Source of the DNA: Geomonas agri
GTDB taxonomy: Bacteria; Desulfobacterota; Desulfuromonadia; Geobacterales; Geobacteraceae
DNA: 64,000 bases
Direction of reading: 5' to 3'
NCBI RefSeq assembly: GCF_020179605.1
Contig: NZ_JAINZO010000002.1
Location: 434,001-498,000 of the forward strand
Shown: one piece after another, positions 51,746 to 59,283 of the stretch
Numbering within the stretch: the stretch's first letter is position 1
Layout of the letters: each line of letters starts with the position of its first letter
Position numbers and translations under genes: made by a program
The notes under the pieces: model-generated
The model's input: the letters and a program-made list of their open reading frames with translations, nothing else
What the model was told of the DNA's origin: nothing
Database searches by the model: none

Positions 51746-53995
51746 TTAAACAAATCTTTGTTTAATGAATTCTTGGGTCTGACTTGCACTGAGCTCTGCT
51801 GTCGACGCTCCGCCACGAACGAAAAACCTTTCAATTGACCCGTCTTTCACAAATACTGGTGCCTTTCCCTTTTTACACTCCACTATCAGCACTTTCTTGT
51901 CCTCGTAGTCATCGAAACGGGACTGGATATTGAGGGAATGTTGGGGTCCAATGCGATCTTTGACCAAGTTGTCAAGATGCAGGAGCATCTTGTCATCATT
52001 TTCGAACTTGTCCGCTTCCACGCCGACAGGACTTCCATCGTCCAGCACACCCACTACAAGGTTCCCGCCATGTGAATTTAGGAATGCTGCAATGGTTTTT
52101 AAAATACCCATTTCCATCCGTTGATCTTTTTCGCCTGTGTGTAGATTTGTCCGCAAAGTACCCTTAAACTCTATAGACGTCCCTTCACCTTGCGCTACCA
52201 GATTTGCGATGGATATAGTATCCGAGGTTGTAATCACGTCTCCCTTGTCCAACAACTTATATGCATCTGATATCACCTTGGCTATCATCTCCCTCCGTTG
52301 CTTCAAGAAATCCCAATACTCCATTAACTCCCATCCGTCTGGCAAAGCATGCCAGTATCGCATCTGTTCCATTTCGAGTAAGGAATAGCGCTTGCTCAAC
52401 TCCGGAACGTATTCTTTCGGCGGCTTGTCGGAAATCTTAGCGTTGTCGCCCCACTCAATCATGGAAAAGTTTGCTACCTGATTGGTATCTCGACTATCGA
52501 TGATTCCTTGTTCCTTGAGATAAGCCTTGGGGAAAAGATGGTGTCTCTCTAATGATGCACGATGGGCATGGGTGTAAGGATCCAACAAATCAGAAACTTT
52601 GTGATGTGAGAAAAGCACTTTCGCATCGAGAAGGTTCAGTGCCGCGAAATATGCGAAGAGTGAGGGGCTTCGTGCAGCGGCTGTAGCAAGTTCGTTAGGG
52701 AGGGTAATGGACCAGAAATCACTAGTAAGAAACGATTCGCAAACTTGCCGAAGTGTGTCTACAAACTCCTCCGCCGTCTTTACCGTGCGCAAGCGAGCAA
52801 GGTCGAATTCCATCTTAGATTCGGGTGAACTAGTGTAGCGTCCAGTCAGATTGACCATATAATACCACTGTGCGATAACCCTCCTCAGGATATGTTCATC
52901 AACGCTAAATTCCGTTTTACCTATCAAGTAGAAAACATAGCTATACAATAGATTGTTCTCAGAACTGATCATGGTTTCGCTGCGATAACCCGCCTGCAGT
53001 AGTGCTTTTAGGAAGTCGTGCCAGTTCTGCAGATTAAGTACACGGGCTTGGGCCTGCTTTAGGACCTCGAACTGAGCGTCACGGCGTTGGGGGCTAAATT
53101 CCTCAGTAGTGAGGTCTTTTCCTCGCAGAATAGAATAAACGTACTGAAGGCGAGCACGACGGAACGCCACTCCGACAGCAACACGAAGCAATTGGTCCGG
53201 TTTTGGTCGTATAAAGTGGTTGAAGGGTGAGGGCTTGCCGACAGTCGGCACTTTTGCCGCACGACAAAAACTTTCCAGTTCTTTACGCCCCTCTTCCCAA
53301 AAAACCGACATTAGGGTAAGTATAAAATCTGCCTGGTTCAGAGTCTTTCCTTCGCTGTTAATGCGAACAAACACTTCTGAAACTTGTTCTTCGTCAACAG
53401 TGGCGGCTAACTGCAGTGCGGTGAAAGGAAAACTGAGTAGCTGTTGCAGTCTGGTAATCGCCTTACGTACTTTCCTTGTGTCGTCTACAGAGACATCTCG
53501 AGACGTTGCTAAATTGGTAAGGTAGTTGTCGGTGATTTCAAAAATATCAGCGTCCTTGGACCAGACCACCGAGATATTAGGAATATAAGTCTTGTCTTTG
53601 CGTATTGCAGCATCAGCAACTTCGAACTTCCCGTCTAAGGGATTAAAAGCTATTTCAATCTGCTCAGCAGCATAGCTTTCTCGAATGACGGGAATTCCTT
53701 TAACCACAGCAAACAAAGATGTTAGTCGTTGTTGACCATCCACTAACAAAAGATTCGGCACCAACTGTTTCTTGTCAGTACCGATAGTCTTCACTCCTTC
53801 AATAAGGGCGTTTTCCCAGAATAGCAAGTATCCGACAGGAAACCCACGGTACATCGAATCGAAAAGGTTGCGGACTTTGGAATTTTTCCAGACGAAGGGC
53901 CGCTGGAGGTCGGGGAGGCCGATTTGCCCAAGTTCGACAAACTTCACCAAAGAATTCAGGTCGTAGTTTACTTGTTTAAAAATAGTTTCACTCAT
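51746..53995 (-). CDS. DUF262-HNH (GmrSD-like) protein fused to a Schlafen AlbA_2 domain
   Basis: A 749-residue protein. Residues ~10-250 are DUF262 (GmrS type): LPDLQRPFVWKNSKVRNLFD (27-46), GFPVGYLLFW, the invariant DGQQRLTSL at 86-94, and VFVRINSEGKTLNQADFILT. A helical middle leads to an HNH-like segment LERHHLFPKAYLKEQG with His pair 485-486 and NQVANFSMIEW, as in GmrD/DUF1524. Residues ~603-740 form an AlbA_2 divergent domain: GEGTSIEFKGTLR, ILKTIAAFLNSHGGNLVVGV, VLIVECKKGKAPVF. GmrSD and BrxU cleave modified phage DNA using nucleotides; AlbA_2/Schlafen parts bind or cut nucleic acid. The fusion suggests a single-protein restriction effector. AT-rich composition and neighbours support recent transfer. 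Confidence 0.85.
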   Translation of the reverse strand: MSETIFKQVNYDLNSLVKFVELGQIGLPDLQRPFVWKNSKVRNLFDSMYRGFPVGYLLFWENALIEGVKTIGTDKKQLVPNLLLVDGQQRLTSLFAVVKGIPVIRESYAAEQIEIAFNPLDGKFEVADAAIRKDKTYIPNISVVWSKDADIFEITDNYLTNLATSRDVSVDDTRKVRKAITRLQQLLSFPFTALQLAATVDEEQVSEVFVRINSEGKTLNQADFILTLMSVFWEEGRKELESFCRAAKVPTVGKPSPFNHFIRPKPDQLLRVAVGVAFRRARLQYVYSILRGKDLTTEEFSPQRRDAQFEVLKQAQARVLNLQNWHDFLKALLQAGYRSETMISSENNLLYSYVFYLIGKTEFSVDEHILRRVIAQWYYMVNLTGRYTSSPESKMEFDLARLRTVKTAEEFVDTLRQVCESFLTSDFWSITLPNELATAAARSPSLFAYFAALNLLDAKVLFSHHKVSDLLDPYTHAHRASLERHHLFPKAYLKEQGIIDSRDTNQVANFSMIEWGDNAKISDKPPKEYVPELSKRYSLLEMEQMRYWHALPDGWELMEYWDFLKQRREMIAKVISDAYKLLDKGDVITTSDTISIANLVAQGEGTSIEFKGTLRTNLHTGEKDQRMEMGILKTIAAFLNSHGGNLVVGVLDDGSPVGVEADKFENDDKMLLHLDNLVKDRIGPQHSLNIQSRFDDYEDKKVLIVECKKGKAPVFVKDGSIERFFVRGGASTAELSASQTQEFIKQRFV

Positions 53996-54154
53996 TAGTA
54001 GAGTTTTCTCCTAGACGAATAGCAAAGGTAAACAATTTGATTCAACACACATCCCCCCCACGTGTTGGAAAGGCGTATGCCCCTACATTCATGGGATGTA
54101 AAAGCTGACAAGACCCTCGCGCCTGTTCAATTTGCTTTTGACATAACGAGCCTG

Positions 54155-54501
54155 CTATTCAAGCGCCTTTACGTCAACAATGAAATATCCAGATTCTCCA
54201 AACAAGGTGGTCGGGGTGCCCTTGTGCTGTTCGTAGGACATGGTCACCTTTTTGCCCACGGCTGCATTTATTTTTGCAACCACTGCCTTGTCTCGAACTG
54301 AGAATGGGAACCGTTCTGGAATCGCTTCGGGTACGGGGAGCATTTGCAAATTCGCCCTCCCAAGGCCTTGCTTACCCACCCTTTTTCTGAGAACTTCTGA
54401 ACATTGCCAACCCTGTCGCCTTTTGAGAAGCTCCAGTTGGGCACGACGTACATGTAAACGGCGGCAAAGACGGCTTTGCTTTTGATTCCAGAAGGGGTCA
54501 T
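54155..54501 (-). pseudogene. frameshifted small membrane-anchored protein gene
   Basis: Starts at ATG 54501 behind a strong GCAGGAGGAAAGA site, 12 bp after the Mrr-type gene. The N-terminal frame gives MYVVPNWSFSKGDRVGNVQK then FSEKGWVSKA. The C-terminal frame gives PVPEAIPERFPFSVRDKAVV and YEQHKGTPTTLFGESGYFIV. Removing one T from CCTTGGG and one T from AATTTGC (both near 54345-54360) restores KAWEGELQMLPVPEAIPERF, the conserved WEGEL centre of a small family often mislabelled 6-phosphogluconate dehydrogenase. Two single-base insertions, in the same short stretch, explain the whole break. They could be real or sequencing errors. Confidence 0.75.
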
Positions 54502-54513
54502 TCTTTCCTCCTG

Positions 54514-55533
54514 CTACGTTGCTGGCCATGCCTTCTTACAAGGGAGGCACCCGTAAAAGCTCTGGCCCTCTTTCGGCCCACTCTGGAACTTCCTCAGGAC
54601 AAGTTCGCTGCCACAATCCGGGCAATTTCTTTTCGGTTCTTCTTTCGGCTGCACCACCGCTGTATCCGGTGATGTTGGTATCGGACCCGCATCCGCGAAG
54701 ATCTGGGTTCCGTTACATTTCGGGTAGTTGCTGCAGCCCCAGAACTTCTGTCCGGCATTGCCGCCTTTACGGGCTACTCGGATTTGCATCGCTGCTCCGC
54801 ACTTCGGGCATTGCGGTGCGACTGAGGGAGCAACATTAGATGGGGACGGCACTGGTGCTACGGTGGCCACTGTTCCAATCACGGACTTCAGCTTCTGGCC
54901 GTCGATCAGTTCGAGGTTGAGCCCCCGCACAAAGGCCTTGGCGTCCTCTGTAAAGGTGCCGGAAGTCACGAAGTAACCGCCTGCGGCTCCTGCGGCGGCC
55001 ATTACTCCGTAAAATTCTCGCACGGGCTGGACGCTGACCTTGTACGCCTTCCACTGCTTGCACTGCACCAGGTGCTTTTCTCTTCCCTTACGGAGGACGA
55101 GATCTATCCCGCCATCCGGCCCGCTACCACCCTCTCGTGCGACCTCAAATCCCTTCCGCTTGAAATGCTCGGCCACGAGAGTCTCGAACTCGCCCCAGCT
55201 CATTTCGTTGAGCGCGCTGACGCCCGCACGCGACTTGACGGTCTCGTAGAGCTTGCGCTGTTTTAATGACTGGAAAAGCGAGATGACACCGCCCAGCAGG
55301 ATCGCGATAGGCACAACAAACTGAAGAAAGGTTGCCACGGCCCTAACGAGAGCTCTGCCCACGGCATCACCCAACTGTCCAGGTGTTACTGTGGGTGGCG
55401 TTGCTGGGCGGGAGGCCATGGAGTGGAGAACGAGGTAAAACACGAGGGCTAAAATGGCTGAGGCCCACCACGGGAATTTGCTGGCGATTGTAATCAGATC
55501 TTCGAAAGTGCTGGGACGCTGTTTTCGTGCCAT
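54514..55533 (-). CDS. membrane-anchored Mrr-type restriction endonuclease with zinc ribbons
   Basis: A 339-residue protein. Two N-terminal membrane helices (~20-38 WWASAILALVFYLVLHS and ~68-88 FLQFVVPIAILLGGVISLFQ). Then an Mrr_cat-like nuclease: MSWGEFETLVAEHFKRKGFE (~111-130), GGSGPDGGIDLVLRKG with catalytic Asp, and HLVQCKQWKAYKVSVQPVRE with the QxK motif (~155). Two C-terminal zinc ribbons follow: CPKCGAAM...GCSNYPKC (topoisomerase type) and CPDCGSEL...GCLPCKKAW. It should cut DNA entering near the inner membrane; the zinc ribbons may bind DNA. Translation start has only a weak site. The palindrome array lies 220-500 bp upstream. Confidence 0.87.
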   Translation of the reverse strand: MARKQRPSTFEDLITIASKFPWWASAILALVFYLVLHSMASRPATPPTVTPGQLGDAVGRALVRAVATFLQFVVPIAILLGGVISLFQSLKQRKLYETVKSRAGVSALNEMSWGEFETLVAEHFKRKGFEVAREGGSGPDGGIDLVLRKGREKHLVQCKQWKAYKVSVQPVREFYGVMAAAGAAGGYFVTSGTFTEDAKAFVRGLNLELIDGQKLKSVIGTVATVAPVPSPSNVAPSVAPQCPKCGAAMQIRVARKGGNAGQKFWGCSNYPKCNGTQIFADAGPIPTSPDTAVVQPKEEPKRNCPDCGSELVLRKFQSGPKEGQSFYGCLPCKKAWPAT

Positions 55534-55636
55534 GGGACTTTACGGAACTCCTCGGGGAGATATCGTAAACATGAATAACACATAGAGAACTTCTAAGAAA
55601 GTAAATTCATCAAAGAAACCCCACAAACCAACTTCT

Positions 55637-55712
55637 TTAGCTCACGCAAAGGCGCGAAGACGCTCAGGGCAAAGACGATTAACAGGGATAAAGGGGATGG
55701 AGGGGATAACTT
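55637..55712. repeat. intergenic repeat of the CACGCAAAGGCGC type
   Basis: Contains CTCACGCAAAGGCGCGAAGA followed by TTAACAGGGATAAAGGGGAT, two boilerplate strings I know from intergenic regions of many bacterial genomes. Position between the Mrr-type gene and the palindrome array. Confidence 0.45.
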
Positions 55713-55758
55713 GAGACGGACTTATGATCTTGAGTACGGGTGACGGCATCGCCATCTT

Positions 55759-56038
55759 GAAATAGCACTGTTTGTCCCGGAACAGCACTATTTCCTACAC
55801 AATAAGCCAATTCCTATCTGAAATAGTGCTATTCCAGACGGAATAGCACTATTTTCTAGAAAACAACACTATTCCCTCCGGAATAGTGATATTTTGGCGG
55901 CAAATATCACTATTTCACCAAGAATAGTACTATTCCTGCTGAAACAGGTACTATCTTTACCAAAACAGCACTATTTGGTTCAGGATCTTACTATTTCTGG
56001 CGAAAGAAGCTATGTCGCTGGCAGAATAGCACTATTTT
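55759..56038. repeat. array of ~14 palindromes with ~20.3-bp period
   Basis: Fourteen copies, some degenerate, of the self-complementary 12-mer AATAGCACTATT or its reverse complement AATAGTGCTATT. Cores start at 55761, 55781, 55801, 55822, 55842, 55862, 55882, 55903, 55923, 55943, 55964, 55984, ~56003 and 56025, a period of 264/13 = 20.3 bp. The 8-bp linkers are often flanked by TTCC and GGAA, so neighbouring units can also pair (for example CTATTCC-agac-GGAATAG at 55829-55846). Best copies: units 4, 5, 9 and 14; weakest: 3, 10, 12 and 13. No open frame fits the period. The 680-bp gap 55534-56213 contains this array and the repeat at 55637-55712 and no gene. I do not know this element. Confidence 0.9.
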
Positions 56039-56213
56039 CTGAAAGATAAGGAGCGGCGGCCTGGGACTGGCCTTCTGGCGGCGGCCGCGGACCTTTCATG
56101 GGTTAAGGCTGTGGGAGCGAGCGGCTGAAGAGTGGAGTTGGGAAAAGGAAGGTGGGATTCCGGGAGGGGAAGACGCGAGGGCGGCTGCCGGCGAAGCAGC
56201 CGTCCTCATCTTT

Positions 56214-56864
56214 TCAGATGATGATCAATTCAACAGCGTCGGACCATGGGCCCACACCGGCTTCGTTAAGCAGTCGCGCCCTGAAATAAGCTCTCCGCGC
56301 AGGTTCCAGCCCTTCGTGGGCGATATGGCAGTAATGTGCAATTTTGAGGAGTTGCCAGGACCCCTCCGAGCCGGGATCCCCGTAACAGATCTGGACCTCC
56401 ACGCTCCCCTTACCTTCCCACTTGTTGACGTAGATCTTGATTGCGCCAGATTTGTCTCCATGGCTGACTTTGACCTTGCTGAACTTCTCCGGGAGTTTCG
56501 CTGTTGTGTTCCGCACGGCCCTGTGCGCCCGTGGCACGCCGACGGTGTCGAGGTGGCTGGGGTCGTTTTCATGGGTGGCATACATCACCACATACTGGCA
56601 GGAGAACCTGATCGACTGGATCATTTTGTCCCGGGCTGCCTGCCGCTCCGGCTCCTTGGAAGGGTCCAGCCTTGCCGCGGTTGATGTCTGCTTCACCAGG
56701 GTTGCGTCCTGCCGGATTTGGGACGGACCGGGTATGCAGGGTGGGAGGGTTTGGAACTTGAAAGCGGGGTGCTCTTCCAGGTTCTCGGCGATGTTCTCCC
56801 CATGAAGCGCCAGATCACCGTCGCTGAGATCCTTCAAACTTGGGATGTCGAAGAGTTCGGGCAT
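56214..56864 (-). CDS. hypothetical protein with FN3-like C-terminus
   Basis: A 216-residue protein from ATG 56864 (CTGGAGGACTT upstream). Residues 1-80 are Asp/Glu/Pro-rich (MPELFDIPSLKDLSDGDLAL). Residues ~135-214 look like a fibronectin type III module: SGAIKIYVNKWEGKGSVEVQ, then SWQLLKIAHYCHIAHEGLEP, RRAYFRARLLNEAGVGPWSD and AVELII, the last being the typical AxNxxGxGPWS strand. No signal peptide. Proteins like this occur in Geobacter-type genomes, function unknown. GC content returns to the core level here. Confidence 0.75.
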   Translation of the reverse strand: MPELFDIPSLKDLSDGDLALHGENIAENLEEHPAFKFQTLPPCIPGPSQIRQDATLVKQTSTAARLDPSKEPERQAARDKMIQSIRFSCQYVVMYATHENDPSHLDTVGVPRAHRAVRNTTAKLPEKFSKVKVSHGDKSGAIKIYVNKWEGKGSVEVQICYGDPGSEGSWQLLKIAHYCHIAHEGLEPARRAYFRARLLNEAGVGPWSDAVELIII

Positions 56865-57141
56865 AAGTCCTCCAGGTGCTTGGGGTGGATACGATGGGGA
56901 CAAGTATTAGCCCGCTTTAAGGCGGTGTCAAGCGAGGGGTGGAGGGGTCTAAGGCGGAAGCTTTACCACAGAGGGACAGAGCGGCATTGAGGGCACAGGG
57001 TGTGAGCTAAAGTGCCCCCAGCCTCGCAAACCTGGTGTCGGTGGGGATTGAGCCACGTCACCAAATGCTGTATATTAGGTGTATCTGCCGAGGAGCATCT
57101 GCACACGATCCCGTAGAAACTTTAGATGTTGGAGGTTGATG
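56865..57141. other. intergenic region with boilerplate repeat
   Basis: Contains TACCACAGAGGGACAGAG and a second CACAGGG (56963-57005), again a common intergenic string. The promoter for the DUF4160 gene should lie near 57060-57110 (TGTATATTAGGTGTA). Confidence 0.35.
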
Positions 57142-57411
57142 ATGCCTACCATCTCCATGTTTTACGGAATCGTCATTTATATGTTCTTCTACGACAACAA
57201 GAAGCATTCCTTGCCGCACCTGCACGCAACGTTTGGTGAGCATGACGCTGTGTTTTCGATCGACGATGGGGAGTTGCTGGAAGGTGCGCTTCCCAAAACT
57301 AAGCAGAAGCTCGTTCAAGCGTGGATCGAAATACACAGGGAAGATCTGCTGACGGATTGGCGACTAGCAGTAAATGGTCAGAATCCGCTGCCGATCAAAC
57401 CTTTGGAGTAG
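57142..57411 (+). CDS. DUF4160 domain-containing protein
   Basis: An 89-residue protein from ATG 57142, six bases after GGAGG; an ATG three bases earlier is too close. MPTISMFYGIVIYMFFYDNK and HSLPHLHATFGEHDAVFSID are the DUF4160 signature (PHxH). These short proteins are usually encoded together with a DUF2442 protein, as here, two bases before the next start. The pair has been listed among toxin-antitoxin-like modules, but the activity is not established. Confidence 0.88.
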   Translation: MPTISMFYGIVIYMFFYDNKKHSLPHLHATFGEHDAVFSIDDGELLEGALPKTKQKLVQAWIEIHREDLLTDWRLAVNGQNPLPIKPLE

Positions 57412-57413
57412 CC

Positions 57414-57653
57414 ATGAACAAAGTCGTTTCCGTGAAACCCCTGGACGGTAAAAAGGTCGCCATCGTACTTTCTGATGGTCGCTCTGGCGTATTCGATGTC
57501 TCACCCTACATCAAATCGGAATTCTTCCAACGGTTGAATGACGATTCCTACTTTAGCCAAGTCTCCCTCTTCTTTACCGGCATCGGTTGGCCCGAAGGAC
57601 AGGATCTCGGACCGGATACTATTGCCGCAGAGCTGGAGGTAGCCCCGGAATAG
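57414..57653 (+). CDS. DUF2442 domain-containing protein
   Basis: A 79-residue protein beginning two bases after the DUF4160 stop (TTGGAG as ribosome site). Core: VKPLDGKKVAIVLSDGRSGV, FDVSPYIKSEFFQRLNDDSY and GIGWPEGQDLGPDTIAAEL, all characteristic of DUF2442. Likely the partner of the DUF4160 protein in one transcript. Confidence 0.88.
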   Translation: MNKVVSVKPLDGKKVAIVLSDGRSGVFDVSPYIKSEFFQRLNDDSYFSQVSLFFTGIGWPEGQDLGPDTIAAELEVAPE

Positions 57654-57668
57654 CTCCGTCCTTACCCG

Positions 57669-58202
57669 CTACCGGCCCTCTCGCTTCAAGATCAGAATTG
57701 TGTTGTCGTACCAACGCATGGCGGCTTTATCTTTTGAGAGTTTGGTGATCCAGTTGCAACCCTTTGGGCCAAACGGGTAATCAGGTCCAAAATGACCTTC
57801 CCTGCATTTTACCCAAAGTACATCCACTGCCTTTTTTGGATCCACTGGCAGATCGAACTTGTTGCTCTGATTACCTCCGTACTTTCCTTTCCCCATCGTT
57901 TGCTCGATCAGATTGTCAATTGTCACAGTCTTTCGAGTGGCCTGAGGGTTTCGGCAGGTGCCTTCCGGCATGGTGGTACTGATTCTCTCGCCGCTCACCA
58001 CTACTACGCGCCCTAGCAACTCTGGATCGTCTATGTCGTAAGCAGGTGTGCGCGGCAGAGTTTCATCGATTCGAACAGCAGTCACTTTCCACGTCCCGAA
58101 CAACCATTTTAGATCAGCTGGGCCAGCCCACGCCACGGGGGGAACAGAAACTATCAATACAAGTGCGAGGAAAGCACTGGCGTAAGCGGCAATTCTTCTC
58201 AT
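57669..58202 (-). CDS. exported protein, candidate immunity/inhibitor partner of the lysozyme-like protein
   Basis: A 177-residue protein with a signal peptide of ~26 residues (YASAFLALVLIVSVPPVAWA). The mature part starts GPADLKWLFGTWKVTAVRID, a lipocalin-like opening, and ends in SKDKAAMRWYDNTILILKRE. Its Cys residues (GTCRNP, VKCREG and KGCNWI) could form disulfides. ATG 58202 overlaps the stop of the upstream lysozyme-like gene by 4 bp (ATGA), with GGGAGG inside that gene. The tight coupling and periplasmic location fit an inhibitor of a peptidoglycan hydrolase. That role is inferred from context only. Confidence 0.7.
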   Translation of the reverse strand: MRRIAAYASAFLALVLIVSVPPVAWAGPADLKWLFGTWKVTAVRIDETLPRTPAYDIDDPELLGRVVVVSGERISTTMPEGTCRNPQATRKTVTIDNLIEQTMGKGKYGGNQSNKFDLPVDPKKAVDVLWVKCREGHFGPDYPFGPKGCNWITKLSKDKAAMRWYDNTILILKREGR

Positions 58203-59008
58203 AGCTCATACCTCCCGTGGCGGTAAAGGTTGGTCTCCCTCCTTCTCCGTACAGTCAGGGCCTTCATCACTTTCCCCCCTGAAGTATTTGCTGCATTCAT
58301 ACACGCCATCGCTGCTTCAATCTGGCCATTATTGATGAATGTGGTGACGCTGCGGAGACGGCCACCTGGGTTGTAAGCAAAGCTCACAAGAGAATCGAAC
58401 TCGTGCTGCACTAAGGGCACATGAACAAATTTCTTCACTAACATCTCGTAGCTCGGCAGAATGAGTCTTAAAAGCCTTAGGGCCTGTTCTTCTGACAAGT
58501 GAAATTTGTTCCCGTTATCATAAGCGAAGGAGTTGGCTGCAACACCTTCAAGCCCTGCCCCTTCTGATGCGAGCTCGCTGTCCCTCTTGCTGAGGCCACA
58601 ACTCAATAGGTCGTTATACACCTGCTGTTTGGTCCGGGTCTTCATGTCATATCCTGCGCCCAGGGTAACCCCACTCGCACCTCTTGGCCAATGTAACCGC
58701 TCCGATATTCCAGCTACATACTCCTCATTCCATATAAACCTGACACCACGCCCAGAGGTAACCAACAAACCAGGCGAATGAGCGCCAAGTCTTCCTTCTG
58801 GATTATTTCCGTTTCGTGGTTTCTGGCTTACCGATGCTGCGAATGCAGGGTCTCCACGGTCATTTCTACCTAAGGGACCAGGAGTGTTTTCAACCAATCC
58901 CTGTGGCGCGTTAGGTGCTGCAACGACATTTTGGCCGAGGGGGCCGGGGGTGAGGGAGGGGCGCTGGAAAGGGTCGCGACGGAGGTGGAGTTGACGAGAG
59001 TTGGCCAT
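58199..59008 (-). CDS. pesticin/phage-lysozyme-like peptidoglycan hydrolase, possible secreted effector
   Basis: A 269-residue protein; GCAGGAGGTTCC precedes ATG 59008. Residues 1-60 are disordered and hold a repeated TPGPLGQNV / TPGPLGRND motif at 20-28 and 42-50. Residues ~88-265 form the catalytic part: FIWNEEYVAGISERLHWPRG, ASGVTLGAGYDMKTRTKQQV (Thr 115 and Asp 121, the same six-residue spacing I recall for the catalytic Thr/Asp of pesticin; Glu 95/96 upstream), then KFHLSEEQALRLLRLILPSY, VQHEFDSLVSFAYNPGGRL and MKALTVRRRRETNLYRHG. No signal peptide, so export would need a dedicated secretion system or lysis. Coupled to the next gene. Confidence 0.82.
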   Translation of the reverse strand: MANSRQLHLRRDPFQRPSLTPGPLGQNVVAAPNAPQGLVENTPGPLGRNDRGDPAFAASVSQKPRNGNNPEGRLGAHSPGLLVTSGRGVRFIWNEEYVAGISERLHWPRGASGVTLGAGYDMKTRTKQQVYNDLLSCGLSKRDSELASEGAGLEGVAANSFAYDNGNKFHLSEEQALRLLRLILPSYEMLVKKFVHVPLVQHEFDSLVSFAYNPGGRLRSVTTFINNGQIEAAMACMNAANTSGGKVMKALTVRRRRETNLYRHGRYEL

Positions 59009-59113
59009 CTTGGAACCTCCTGCGGGAGGGGGCGTGAAGATGGAAATGTACCAAGGCGGGAGTGGGTGTCAAATGGGAGGGATGAGAATGGCGGGAAGGG
59101 GACTAAATGCAAA

Positions 59114-59141
59114 TCCCCCCTGTCCCCCCTTCGCAAAGGGG
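59114..59141. repeat. G/C-run intergenic repeat (copy 2, inverted)
   Basis: TCCCCCCTGTCCCCCCTTCG followed by CAAAGGGG; reverse complement of 22292-22320 with one base missing. Confidence 0.6.
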
Positions 59142-59230
59142 GGGACGCTTGGGCTTGCACATGCCTTCGTGGGGACTTTTATGCTGGGTGTTTTTTGAGA
59201 GGCTTTAAGAGATAACAACGATAAACGCAA

Positions 59231-59256
59231 CGAGGGCACCCGGTCGGGTGCCCTCG
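59231..59256. terminator. hairpin terminator at the end of the nuo operon
   Basis: CGAGGGCACCCG and CGGGTGCCCTCG are perfect 12-bp arms separated by two bases. The clearer T-run lies on the plus side, so it may act in both directions. The nuoN stop is at 59284. Confidence 0.75.
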
Positions 59257-59283
59257 CTTTTTGCTTTATCTATCCTGCTTGTC

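Noticed and set aside
54062-54301. 79-codon plus-strand frame
   Set aside because: Antisense to the frameshifted gene, no ribosome site or recognisable motif.
55759-56038. CRISPR array
   Set aside because: Repeats are 12-bp imperfect palindromes with ~8-bp spacers and no cas gene; spacing and sequence differ from any CRISPR.
57669-59008. Type VI secretion locus
   Set aside because: No VgrG, Hcp, PAAR, tube or sheath gene in the window; only the orphan pair is supportable.
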